A DNA stretch of 10,737 nucleotides from Acidobacteriaceae bacterium (GCA_003168235.1 PMSZ01000478.1:1-10737); one strand, 5' to 3'. Positions 1 to 7,067 are shown, numbered from the stretch's first letter. Notes: generated by a model from the sequence alone, not told the origin. Numbers and translations: made by a program.

Positions 1-1533
1 GGGGCGCGGGCGCGCGACGATATCAGCGAATCGATTCAGCGCGAGTGGGCACAACTGGAGGCGCTCGTAAAAAGCAAAGACAATTCCGTGGCCGTGTTTA
101 ATTCTCTGAACTGGCCACGCAGCGGCATCGTAGAGACTGACTTACCGGAGGGGACTACGCTCGTCGATCCCTCAACCGGCGCTGAGATTCCAGTGGAAAT
201 ACTGTGGAAAGGTAAAGGCATTGCACTGCCAGGATTCGGCCCAGGCAATGTTCGCGTTCGCTTCCTGGCAACTGGTGTGCCCGCCGTGGGATACAAGCTG
301 TACACCATCAAGCCAATCGCGAAAGAATCTGTTCGGCCGTCTGGTGCTTCATCTGGTGCTTCAGCGGAAATTCGCGGGAACGTCATCGAGAACCAGTTCT
401 ATCGAATTATGCTAGACCCGTTATCCGGCTCGATTGCGGGTGTTTTTGACAAGCAACTGGGACGCGAACTGGTCGATTCGGCGAGTCCTTACAAATTTGG
501 CCAATATCTTTACGTGACTGGCGGCGACAGCTATCCTGAAAACTCGCTGTACCGGTTTGGAGCTGAACTGAAACCCCCGTCGTTGACTGTTCATGGGGCG
601 AGTTCAGGAGCACTGCTCTCCGCGAAGAAAACTTCGATCGGGATTGTCGCGACGATGAGTTCATCAGCACCGAACACGCCATCGATTCAGACCGAGATCC
701 TGATGCCTGACTCCGAAAAAGCTATTCTGATTACGTATCGTTTGCATAAGGAGCGCGTACTCACGAGAGAATCGGCGTACGTGGCGTTTCCCTTTTCGGT
801 TGCCAATCCGAAGTTCACCTATGGCTCTCAGACGGGGTGGGTCAACCCGGCGAAAGACGAGCTCGCCGGAGGAAGTCGCGAATGGTACCTACCCACGACC
901 TGGGCCTCGGTTTACAATCCCCAGCTGACCGCGGCGATCGTTCCGCTGGACGCCCCTCTGGTGGCCTTCGGAGACATCGTTCATGGCAAGTGGCCCGCTG
1001 AATTTAAACCAGCGAGCAGCGCGATCTTTTCCTGGCTTATGAATAACTATTGGGGAACAAACTTTCCTGCGTGGCAGGGCGGCGATTTCACATTTCGATA
1101 CGCCATCACCAGCGACTCGCAGTTTAATCCTCAGTCGCTAACGCGGTTCGGATTGGAAGCGTTAACTCCTCTCGAACACGACGATCTTGCGGCTTCAGAG
1201 GATGCGTCTTCACTGCCCAATCGACAAGCGAGCTTGTTGGAAGTTGCAAATCCGGGCGTAACATTGCTGACGTGGAAACGCGCGGAGGATGGCGATGGAA
1301 CCATCCTGCGCCTACAAGACATGATGGGCGCAGCATCGGAGGTCAGGATTCACAGCCAGTTCCTGACGTTTGAACAGGCGTGGCTGTGCGATTTACTGGA
1401 GGAGAATCAATCCGAAATCAAAACCGAGAGTGGTGATCTCAGTGTTCCGATCAAACCATTTCAGGTGGTTACGCTCAGACTTCGCACAGCACCGCATATT
1501 CGCCCATACACGACGGCGGGCGACGCTAAATGA
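1..1533 (+). CDS. GH38-type alpha-mannosidase, C-terminal part (5' truncated by window edge)
   Basis: The frame is open from base 1, so this is the last 510 codons of a longer gene whose catalytic domain lies outside the window. What remains matches the beta-sandwich C-terminal half of glycoside hydrolase family 38 proteins, which hydrolyse alpha-mannosidic bonds. Visible family signatures are AVFNSLNWPRSG near the beginning, IENQFYRIMLDPLSGSI followed by a DKQLGRELVD segment (about bases 394-477), the GDFTFRYAITS stretch (about 1081-1113), and a closing PFQVVTLRLR (about 1456-1485). A low-complexity SGASSGAS linker separates the first beta domain from the next. The internal GTG at base 88 is not a credible start because the homologous reading continues upstream of it. 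The stop overlaps the next start as ATGA, so this is probably the first or an early gene of a translationally coupled sugar operon. Family assignment is firm. Exact substrate (mannan, N-glycan, other mannoside) and cell location cannot be read here, since the N-terminus is missing. Confidence 0.85.
   Translation, partial: GARARDDISESIQREWAQLEALVKSKDNSVAVFNSLNWPRSGIVETDLPEGTTLVDPSTGAEIPVEILWKGKGIALPGFGPGNVRVRFLATGVPAVGYKLYTIKPIAKESVRPSGASSGASAEIRGNVIENQFYRIMLDPLSGSIAGVFDKQLGRELVDSASPYKFGQYLYVTGGDSYPENSLYRFGAELKPPSLTVHGASSGALLSAKKTSIGIVATMSSSAPNTPSIQTEILMPDSEKAILITYRLHKERVLTRESAYVAFPFSVANPKFTYGSQTGWVNPAKDELAGGSREWYLPTTWASVYNPQLTAAIVPLDAPLVAFGDIVHGKWPAEFKPASSAIFSWLMNNYWGTNFPAWQGGDFTFRYAITSDSQFNPQSLTRFGLEALTPLEHDDLAASEDASSLPNRQASLLEVANPGVTLLTWKRAEDGDGTILRLQDMMGAASEVRIHSQFLTFEQAWLCDLLEENQSEIKTESGDLSVPIKPFQVVTLRLRTAPHIRPYTTAGDAK
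340..363 (+). repeat. perfect tandem 12-bp repeat encoding SGAS-SGAS
   Basis: The 12-mer TCTGGTGCTTCA occurs twice in immediate succession. It keeps the reading frame of the GH38 gene and encodes SGASSGAS. It lies in a low-complexity segment just before the conserved IENQFYRI motif, i.e. in an apparent inter-domain linker, where length change by repeat slippage would be tolerated. Confidence 0.9.
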
Positions 1534-2348
1534 ATATTGATTTCACAGGCAGAGCCGCCATCGTTACCGGGGGCGCCAAGGGCATCGGAGAAGCTACGGC
1601 GCGAAAACTGGCCGCGCTCGGAGCGGCGGTCGCGATTTTCGACGTCGACCGCAGCGCCGGGGAAAAAACTGCCGCCTCTATCGCGAAGAGCGGGGCAACC
1701 TGCGATTTTTTTCCCTGCAATGTCAGTATCAGCGCTGAGGTCTCGCAAGCCGTTGACGCTGCCGCCAAAAAGTATGGCGGCATCGACGTTTTGGTCAGCA
1801 ACGCTGGCATTCAACTTTACGGTGACGCGCAAACCACTACTGAGGAAGAGTGGGACAGGTTGATGGGAATCAACCTTAAAGGATGTTTTCTGGCCTCGAA
1901 GTTTGCCGTGGCGCACATGCTTGGACGCGGCGGGGGCGCCATCGTGATTGTTGGCTCGGTGCAAAGCATGACGGCAATCAGTAACTCGATTGCGTATGTT
2001 GCTTCGAAGCACGGCCTGCTAGGGCTGACTCGGGCCATGTCGCTCGATTATGCGCAGAAAGGAATCCGCGTGAATTGCGTCTGTCCGGGCGCGATCGACA
2101 CTCCCATGCTCCGCTGGGCGGCCAGTTTGGCGGACGATCCCGAGAAGGTGATGGAGACCTGCAATCGCATGCACCCGTTGGGCCGTGTCGGCAAATCGGA
2201 AGAAGTCGCCGACGCGATCGTCTATCTCGCGTCGCCAATGGCATCCTTTATTACTGGGGCGGCTTTAATCGTGGATGGGGGCATGCTTGTGCCTGCCGGC
2301 GGTATGGGCTTTCAGGAAGGCGGCACGGGAGCCGCGACCCGCAAATGA
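1530..2348 (+). CDS. short-chain dehydrogenase/reductase (SDR), probable sugar or polyol dehydrogenase
   Basis: A 272-residue classical SDR, a cytoplasmic NAD(P)-dependent oxidoreductase with a Rossmann fold. Visible motifs: cofactor loop TGGAKGIG (residues 13-20), acidic Asp38 after the second beta strand (typical of NAD(H) rather than NADP(H) preference), NAG at 91-93, Asn114, and catalytic Ser143, Tyr156 and Lys160 in the YxxxK arrangement. The PG motif at 187-188 and the IVDGG near the end are also standard. It is somewhat longer than the usual 250 residues because of a Gly-rich C-terminal tail after DGG. The start ATG shares the ATGA overlap with the GH38 stop, implying translational coupling; no strong Shine-Dalgarno is seen. 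Automated annotation would probably say glucose 1-dehydrogenase, but substrate specificity is not readable from sequence. Context (alpha-mannosidase upstream, second SDR and mutarotase-like gene downstream) favours a sugar or sugar-acid substrate. Fold and chemistry are firm; substrate is inference. Confidence 0.9.
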   Translation: MNIDFTGRAAIVTGGAKGIGEATARKLAALGAAVAIFDVDRSAGEKTAASIAKSGATCDFFPCNVSISAEVSQAVDAAAKKYGGIDVLVSNAGIQLYGDAQTTTEEEWDRLMGINLKGCFLASKFAVAHMLGRGGGAIVIVGSVQSMTAISNSIAYVASKHGLLGLTRAMSLDYAQKGIRVNCVCPGAIDTPMLRWAASLADDPEKVMETCNRMHPLGRVGKSEEVADAIVYLASPMASFITGAALIVDGGMLVPAGGMGFQEGGTGAATRK

Positions 2349-3103
2349 AGCTCGAGGGAAAGACGGCCATCATTACCGGCGCGGCTGCGGGAATCGGCGC
2401 TGCCTCGGCTGCATTGTTCGCGCGGGAGGGAGCGAAGATCGTCGCGGTTGACATCGACCGCGAACGGCTGGATCAGGTTTCGGATCAGATCCAGAAAGCA
2501 GGCGGCGCTTGCCTCGCCGTCACCGCCGACGTCAGTAAACGGGATCATGTGCAGAATGCGATCCGTTCAGCAACAGAGAAATTCGGGCGCGTTGACATTC
2601 TTTTCAATAACGCAGGCATTGTTCCGGCCGGCAAGGTCGAGACCATCAGCGAAGAACAATGGGACCGCGCCATGGCGATCAATGTAAAGAGCCTGTATCT
2701 GTTCTGCCATGAGGTCATTCCGAAATTCAGGGCACAGGGCGGAGGAGTGATCCTGAATACCGCTTCCGCAACAGCTTTGCGCGCGGTCGTGGATCGCGCA
2801 TGTTATACGGCAACGAAAGCGGCGGTGGTTGGACTTACTAAGTCGATGGCGCTTGACTGTGTCCGCGACAATATCCGTGTCAACTGCCTGTGCCCAGGGA
2901 CGGTCGACACGCCGTCACTGGCGCAGCGGCTCGCGGCATTTCCCGATCCTGCCGAAGCCCGCAAAAACTTCATTGCGCGCCAGCCGATGGGGAGATTCGG
3001 GACTGCCGAAGAGATTGCACAGGCTGCACTTTATCTGGTTTCACCCGCATCGGAATTTGTTACCGGAGTCGCCTTTGCAATTGACGGAGGCCTCGGCATC
3101 TGA
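2345..3103 (+). CDS. short-chain dehydrogenase/reductase, 2-keto-3-deoxy-L-fuconate dehydrogenase-like
   Basis: A 252-residue classical SDR with every active-site element: TGAAAGIG at residues 11-18, Asp36 (VDID) suggesting NAD(H), NNAG at 88-91, Asn113, Ser141, Tyr154 and Lys158, and a terminal FAIDGG. The segment around NCLCPGTVDTPSLAQRL (residues 180-196) resembles the SDR branch containing 2-keto-3-deoxy-L-fuconate dehydrogenases and animal BDH2-type enzymes, which oxidise a hydroxy acid derived from a deoxy sugar. This resemblance comes from family knowledge and was not tested by a search. The frame stays open upstream to 2075, but the start at 2345 is chosen because it gives the normal SDR N-terminus (MKLEGKTAIITG) and overlaps the preceding stop as ATGA. 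A GGGAG lies at 2327-2331, rather far from the start. It is clearly related to the SDR just upstream, but the two have diverged well beyond a recent duplication. They may catalyse successive oxidations in one pathway. Confidence 0.88.
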   Translation: MKLEGKTAIITGAAAGIGAASAALFAREGAKIVAVDIDRERLDQVSDQIQKAGGACLAVTADVSKRDHVQNAIRSATEKFGRVDILFNNAGIVPAGKVETISEEQWDRAMAINVKSLYLFCHEVIPKFRAQGGGVILNTASATALRAVVDRACYTATKAAVVGLTKSMALDCVRDNIRVNCLCPGTVDTPSLAQRLAAFPDPAEARKNFIARQPMGRFGTAEEIAQAALYLVSPASEFVTGVAFAIDGGLGI

Positions 3104-4264
3104 ATGTCGCGCTGCGTCGCCGATGCCGTTCAGTGGAAGAAGCGTCGCGCGTACCGTCTTTCGAATGGTCGGATCGAGGTCACGGCGCTGCTGGGCGGTG
3201 GGCACATCGCGGATTTTCGTCTCTGCGGCGCTCCGATGAATGTTCTCTGGGAGTGTCCCTGGCCGACGATCGAACCACAAAACTTTTCTTCGCGCGAACA
3301 CGCCGCACTCTACGGGGATGGCGCCGCTGGCAGATTCCTGAGCGGCTACACCGGACACGCACTGGCGCTCGGCTACTTCGGTATGCCGTCACCGGCCGAG
3401 ACTACGCAAGGGCTTGCCCTGCACGGCGAAGCCGCCAGCATGGAATGGAATGTGGTTTCTGCGGTTGCAGATGAGGATTCAGCGACGCTGGTGATGGACG
3501 TTGCGCTTCCTGTCTATCGACTGCATTTTCGACGTGAGATTTTTCTGTCGGCTGACGCTTTCACCGTTTGCATCACGGAAATTGTCACCAACCTCAGCCG
3601 TGCCGAAATCGAATTTCAGTGGGTGGAGCATGCGGCTTTCGGTGAGCCCTTCTTCGCAAGCGGCGACGCCACCTTGTTTATATCTGGAACTCGCGGCCTC
3701 ACCTGGCCCGCTGGATATGAGGGCCACGAGATTCTCTGCAATGACGCTGAGTTCCGCTGGCTGTATGCGCAATCGACTGACGGTAAGCCAATCGATCTCT
3801 CCCAGCCATTTGTACGAGATGGAACCGGCTTCGTGGCCGCATTACTCACTGATGCCGATCGCGAGGATGCTTTTGTCGCCGTGCACAACCGGCGGCACGA
3901 ACTGGTCGCGGGATACTCTTTTGATCGCCGGATTTTTCCCTGGATTGCGCTGTGGGAGGAAAACCGCGCCCGCAAATCTGCTCCGTGGAATGGAAGAACC
4001 AGAGTTCGCGGGGTGGAGTTCGGCACCAGCCCTATGCCGTTGGGGCTCGATCGCGCGCGCAAGATGCGCAGTTTGTTTGATACGCCCGTGCTGACCTCCA
4101 TCCCCGGAGATTCGCGCATGCAAACGCAGTATGACCTATTCCTCCATCCGACGCCGCCGCAGTGGACGCAAATCAAGGATGTTCGGCGATTCGGTGACAG
4201 TCTTGTCGTGCGAGGTGACGGCAATGAAGAAATCAGACTCAAATGTCGGAATCAACGATGTTAG
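3104..4264 (+). CDS. aldose 1-epimerase-like (galactose mutarotase fold) protein
   Basis: A 386-residue protein of the galactose-mutarotase-like superfamily, whose beta-sandwich enzymes interconvert alpha and beta anomers of free sugars or act on related hexose derivatives. Landmarks: an N-terminal LGGGHIADFRL strand pair (residues 30-40), LWECPWPTIEP (48-58), LALHGEAASMEW with candidate catalytic His107 (104-115), EHAAFGEPF with His176 (175-183), and a C-terminal WEENR...WNGRTRVRGVEFGTSPMP region (284-312) that includes Glu305, the likely catalytic base. I recognise this arrangement as the aldose-1-epimerase family variant common in Acidobacteriota and Planctomycetes, not the short GalM type. 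No signal peptide is apparent, so it is probably cytoplasmic. The ATG immediately follows the TGA of the preceding SDR gene with no gap. A GGAGG at 3086-3090, 13 bases upstream, is a distant ribosome binding site, so coupled re-initiation is likely. Substrate is unknown. The operon suggests it supplies the anomer used by one of the SDRs. Confidence 0.8.
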   Translation: MSRCVADAVQWKKRRAYRLSNGRIEVTALLGGGHIADFRLCGAPMNVLWECPWPTIEPQNFSSREHAALYGDGAAGRFLSGYTGHALALGYFGMPSPAETTQGLALHGEAASMEWNVVSAVADEDSATLVMDVALPVYRLHFRREIFLSADAFTVCITEIVTNLSRAEIEFQWVEHAAFGEPFFASGDATLFISGTRGLTWPAGYEGHEILCNDAEFRWLYAQSTDGKPIDLSQPFVRDGTGFVAALLTDADREDAFVAVHNRRHELVAGYSFDRRIFPWIALWEENRARKSAPWNGRTRVRGVEFGTSPMPLGLDRARKMRSLFDTPVLTSIPGDSRMQTQYDLFLHPTPPQWTQIKDVRRFGDSLVVRGDGNEEIRLKCRNQRC

Positions 4265-4268
4265 TCCG

Positions 4269-5183
4269 CTACTGTAGACCATGAGCGCGCAAGAATGCGC
4301 GGATCTTCTCATATGCATCTTCAAGTTCTGCTTCTTTAAATTCTCCGTGGCCGCCACCTTTAATCGTCACGAGTTCGTTGGGGACACCTGCCACGGTGAG
4401 CGCATGATGCAGTCGCACCGAGTCTTCGTAGGGGACAACGGGATCCGCATCTCCGTGAATACTGATGATCGGGGGTAACCCGGCGCGAACGTAGGTAAGC
4501 GGCGAGACGCGCTTTGCTATTGCGAGTTGATCCGGTTGACTGCCCATCCACATTACCGCATAGTCCCTGAGGTTGGGACTTTGAATCAGGTCGGCTACGT
4601 CGCTGATGCCGTACCAGTTGACGATCGCTGCCACTTTTAATTTTTCCTTGCCGTGACAATTGTTATCCAGGTCAGTTCCGTCGGCCAGCATCCCAGTGAT
4701 CAAGGACAAGTGTCCGCCTGCAGAGTGGCCCGTCAAGACGATTCGATCGGTGTCGATGTTGTACTGTTTTGCGTTCCTGATGGCCCAGCGAAGAGCGCAG
4801 CGGCAGTCCTCGACGGCAGCGGGAGCGAGCGAAACGCTGGCCATGCGATATTCAACGTTAATCACATTCCAACCCATCTCCAGATACGGCAGAAAGAGAA
4901 GAGTAGCTCCAGTGCGATCGCCGAAAACCCAGCCACCTCCGTGGTAATAGATCAAAGTCGGAGCAGCCGTTTTGGCATCCTTTCGCTGCCACACGTCGAG
5001 TTTCAGCGTGTAATTATTCGCCACTCCATACGTGATGTCAGGTTGAATCCAATATTGCTCAGCGACCGTGGAAGCCCAGCGTGCCGTGTCGGAAAGTACT
5101 GTAATTCTGTCTTGAGAAAAAGCCGGGGAGGAACACAATGCACACAGCAGAAGAATGAGATAGAAAGCGAGCGCTGATTTCAT
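4269..5183 (-). CDS. secreted alpha/beta-hydrolase esterase (BD-FAE / acetyl-esterase-like)
   Basis: A 304-residue alpha/beta-hydrolase. Residues 1-23 form a Sec signal peptide (hydrophobic FYLILLLCAL core, probable cleavage at AFS|QD), so the enzyme acts in the periplasm or outside. Oxyanion-hole motif HGGGW is at 81-85, the nucleophile elbow GHSAGG places Ser154, and the remaining triad is probably Asp247 (HGDADPVVPY) and His279 (GGGHGEF). HGGGW plus GHSAGG is typical of carbohydrate-acting esterases and of BD-FAE or hormone-sensitive-lipase-like enzymes; peptidase S9-type annotations are the main alternative. It begins 34 bp after the end of the ManA-like gene on the same strand, so the two are probably co-transcribed. 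No clear Shine-Dalgarno precedes the ATG. Its stop lies 4 bp from the stop of the convergent mutarotase-like gene. Deacylation of a substituted polysaccharide would suit the locus, but that is inference. Confidence 0.85.
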   Translation of the reverse strand: MKSALAFYLILLLCALCSSPAFSQDRITVLSDTARWASTVAEQYWIQPDITYGVANNYTLKLDVWQRKDAKTAAPTLIYYHGGGWVFGDRTGATLLFLPYLEMGWNVINVEYRMASVSLAPAAVEDCRCALRWAIRNAKQYNIDTDRIVLTGHSAGGHLSLITGMLADGTDLDNNCHGKEKLKVAAIVNWYGISDVADLIQSPNLRDYAVMWMGSQPDQLAIAKRVSPLTYVRAGLPPIISIHGDADPVVPYEDSVRLHHALTVAGVPNELVTIKGGGHGEFKEAELEDAYEKIRAFLRAHGLQ

Positions 5184-5217
5184 GAGGCGTTAGCACCGGT
5201 AAGAACAAGAACTCGTG

Positions 5218-6990
5218 TTACGCGTTCGTGCGGACATAAGCCTTGATCGTCGCGCACCGCTGCCCTGCGGACTCACCGTGGGGCCGAATCACATAGTCGC
5301 CCACCGCAGCGGGAATAATAAAGGTTTCCGCGTAGTGGACAATGAGCGGCGGAAACTTCCCAGCCGGGCTCTCAACCACGGCTTCGCGTCCTTCACACAG
5401 GTTCAGGACATTCACGCCGCCATTCGTAGAATGCTGCACGGGTCCGGTAAACCAATGCCGGCGAGTCTCGATAAATTCACGTTCGTGAAGTCCGGTGCGC
5501 TCTTCCTGCCATCCGGGGCCTTGGTCGACCGTTTCAATAGCGTTGACAAGATTTTTTTCGACCCAAGGGGTCGTCCGGTCCCACTGAATATTTCGAAACC
5601 CATGTTGCAGATGGATCGGGCGTGGAGTGCCGTCCAGGCCAAGGCGGCCCCAGTCCCACATTTTGAAGGTAAAGATGTAGGGAGTCGCGCTGATTTCAAG
5701 CACCATACTGTTCTTGCCCGAGCAGTGCGGCGTTCCGGCGGGAATCAGGAAGTGGTCGTGCTTCTTGGCGGGAAACCGGTTGACGTACTTGTCGGCGTCA
5801 AATTGAATCGTGCCCTCTTGCGCCTCGACCAGGTCGGCCATCATCTGGTTGGCGTCGATGTTCTCTTTCACTCCGAGAAACACACAGCCTCCGTCGCCCG
5901 CATCGAGCATGTAGTAGCTCTCATCCTGCGTGTAGTTCATTCCAAACTGTTGCTGAATGTATTCGGTCAGCGGATGCACCTGAAAAGAAAGATTGCCGCC
6001 ATCCATGGTGTCGAGAAAATCGAAGCGGATGGGAAACTCGGTTCCAAAACGCGCATGCACCGCCTCGCCGAGGAGTTCATGGGGATGCTGGAAGACGAGG
6101 TTTATCGACGGAATCTCCACTTTTACGTCGCCAAAGCCGAGCAGCAGGCTGTTCTCTTCGGGCACACAATCGAAACACCACGCGTAGTTCTCCGCATCGC
6201 GTGGAAGGTCGCAAACCTCTTTCATCCACTGTCCGCCCCATGGTCCAGGATCGAATAAAGGCACCACGCGAAAAGGCCGATGGGCCGCAATCTTCAAACC
6301 TTGCAGATGCTGCGCGCCGGTGATCATCTTGGGGAGGTCGCGCTGATTGGTATCGAGCAGAAAATCGATTCTTGAAATCAGTGTTTTCTTCAAACGGTCG
6401 GCGACGCGCCAGTCGACAAAATATGCGCGCTTGTACTTTGCCTGCGGGCGTTCCGTGGAATTCTGCAAACCGAGGTTCGAAACTTCGTCAGCCCGCTGGC
6501 GCTGCTGGATCTCCCACCTTGCCATGTCGCAGTAAATGAGCAGGTCCCACTGCTCGGCGACAAGAGTTGCGCCCGTGCCGATTACGAGCGTGAGGCCCCA
6601 TGCCTGGGCTAAACGAGTTCTTTGTTTTGCGAGTTCGCCCTCGTCTTTTCGTTCGTCGAGGAATTCGTGGAGCTCGTACTTGCCCATAAAGGCAAAGACC
6701 GGATCGTCGCCCAGATCGCGCGCGCAGAGTGATTCAATGGCGGCTTCGGGCAAGTAACATTCTTCGGCGCGCAACACCGTCTGCGGCTTGAGCGCGTCGA
6801 CCAACTGCTTTTCAATTTCCTTTTCGAAGCAGCCGGGATAACACTCGACGCAAATCACGAAACGACCCGACGGGATGCTGGATTTCAAGCGCCGGGCAAT
6901 CGCCGGCCAGCCTGTCTCGCAGTCAGCGCGCGAGGCGGAGACAGGAACGACGGGATATTTATCGTAGTTCGAGATGTATGGCTTCGACAT
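5218..6990 (-). CDS. class I mannose-6-phosphate isomerase, long form with extra N-terminal domain
   Basis: A 590-residue protein of the long ManA-like family also known from Bacteroidetes. Class I mannose-6-phosphate isomerases are Zn-dependent cupins that interconvert mannose-6-phosphate and fructose-6-phosphate in the cytoplasm. The cupin half starts near FDPGPWGGQWMKEVCDLP (residues 246-263). Metal-ligand candidates are Gln337 and His339 (SFQVHPLTEY), Glu357 (DESYYML) and His422 (IPAGTPHC). TFKMWDWGRLGLDG at 441-454 matches the conserved active-site segment of the family. Residues 1 to about 240 are an additional domain with VICVECYPG (45-53) where a P-loop might sit and LLIYCDMARWEIQ (150-162) resembling a Walker-B strand. 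A GK[S/T] signature is absent, so this may be a degenerate kinase-like domain. The start is supported by the family-typical N-terminus (YDKYPVVPV) and by GAGG 4 bases upstream. It lies just downstream of the receptor gene terminator and shares a strand with the esterase. The name manA fits loosely; activity on other sugar phosphates is possible. Confidence 0.88.
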   Translation of the reverse strand: MSKPYISNYDKYPVVPVSASRADCETGWPAIARRLKSSIPSGRFVICVECYPGCFEKEIEKQLVDALKPQTVLRAEECYLPEAAIESLCARDLGDDPVFAFMGKYELHEFLDERKDEGELAKQRTRLAQAWGLTLVIGTGATLVAEQWDLLIYCDMARWEIQQRQRADEVSNLGLQNSTERPQAKYKRAYFVDWRVADRLKKTLISRIDFLLDTNQRDLPKMITGAQHLQGLKIAAHRPFRVVPLFDPGPWGGQWMKEVCDLPRDAENYAWCFDCVPEENSLLLGFGDVKVEIPSINLVFQHPHELLGEAVHARFGTEFPIRFDFLDTMDGGNLSFQVHPLTEYIQQQFGMNYTQDESYYMLDAGDGGCVFLGVKENIDANQMMADLVEAQEGTIQFDADKYVNRFPAKKHDHFLIPAGTPHCSGKNSMVLEISATPYIFTFKMWDWGRLGLDGTPRPIHLQHGFRNIQWDRTTPWVEKNLVNAIETVDQGPGWQEERTGLHEREFIETRRHWFTGPVQHSTNGGVNVLNLCEGREAVVESPAGKFPPLIVHYAETFIIPAAVGDYVIRPHGESAGQRCATIKAYVRTNA

Positions 6991-6994
6991 TTAA

Positions 6995-6999
6995 CCTCG
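6995..6999 (-). promoter_or_regulatory. ribosome binding site of the ManA-like gene
   Basis: On the minus strand CGAGG is followed by four bases (TTAA) and the ATG at 6990. The spacing is short but workable, and it supports this start codon. Confidence 0.55.
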
Positions 7000-7012
7000 A
7001 ACTTGTGTCCTT

Positions 7013-7048
7013 CCAAAAATAAAGCGGCAACGATCGATTGTTGCCGCT
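7013..7048 (-). terminator. rho-independent terminator of the TonB-dependent receptor gene
   Basis: A perfect 9-bp inverted repeat (AGCGGCAAC at 7023-7031, GTTGCCGCT at 7040-7048) encloses an 8-base loop. Read on the minus strand, the stem is followed at once by a T-rich run (TTTATTTTTGG, 7013-7023). It lies about 20 bp after the stop codon of the receptor gene and about 22 bp before the start of the ManA-like gene. Orientation is clear: on the plus strand the stem is not followed by a T-run. Confidence 0.88.
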
Positions 7049-7067
7049 GCATGACGATGGGCGCGAA

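Noticed and set aside
88..90. GTG at 88 as the start of a complete 481-residue protein
   Set aside because: The frame is open to base 1 and GH38-like sequence needs an upstream catalytic domain; the gene is cut by the window edge.
2075..2344. In-frame 5' extension of the second SDR giving a 342-residue protein
   Set aside because: The added 90 residues are Arg/Gly-rich, overlap the first SDR in another frame and have no SDR character. The start at 2345 gives the canonical N-terminus and an ATGA junction.
4287..4302. Small inverted repeat CGCGC/GCGCG near the end of the esterase gene as a terminator for the plus operon
   Set aside because: Only a 5-bp stem, inside the esterase coding region, without a following T-run.
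5215..6258. 347-codon open frame antisense to the ManA-like gene
   Set aside because: Opposite a well-conserved enzyme, with no family motif or signal in its translation; treated as a shadow frame.
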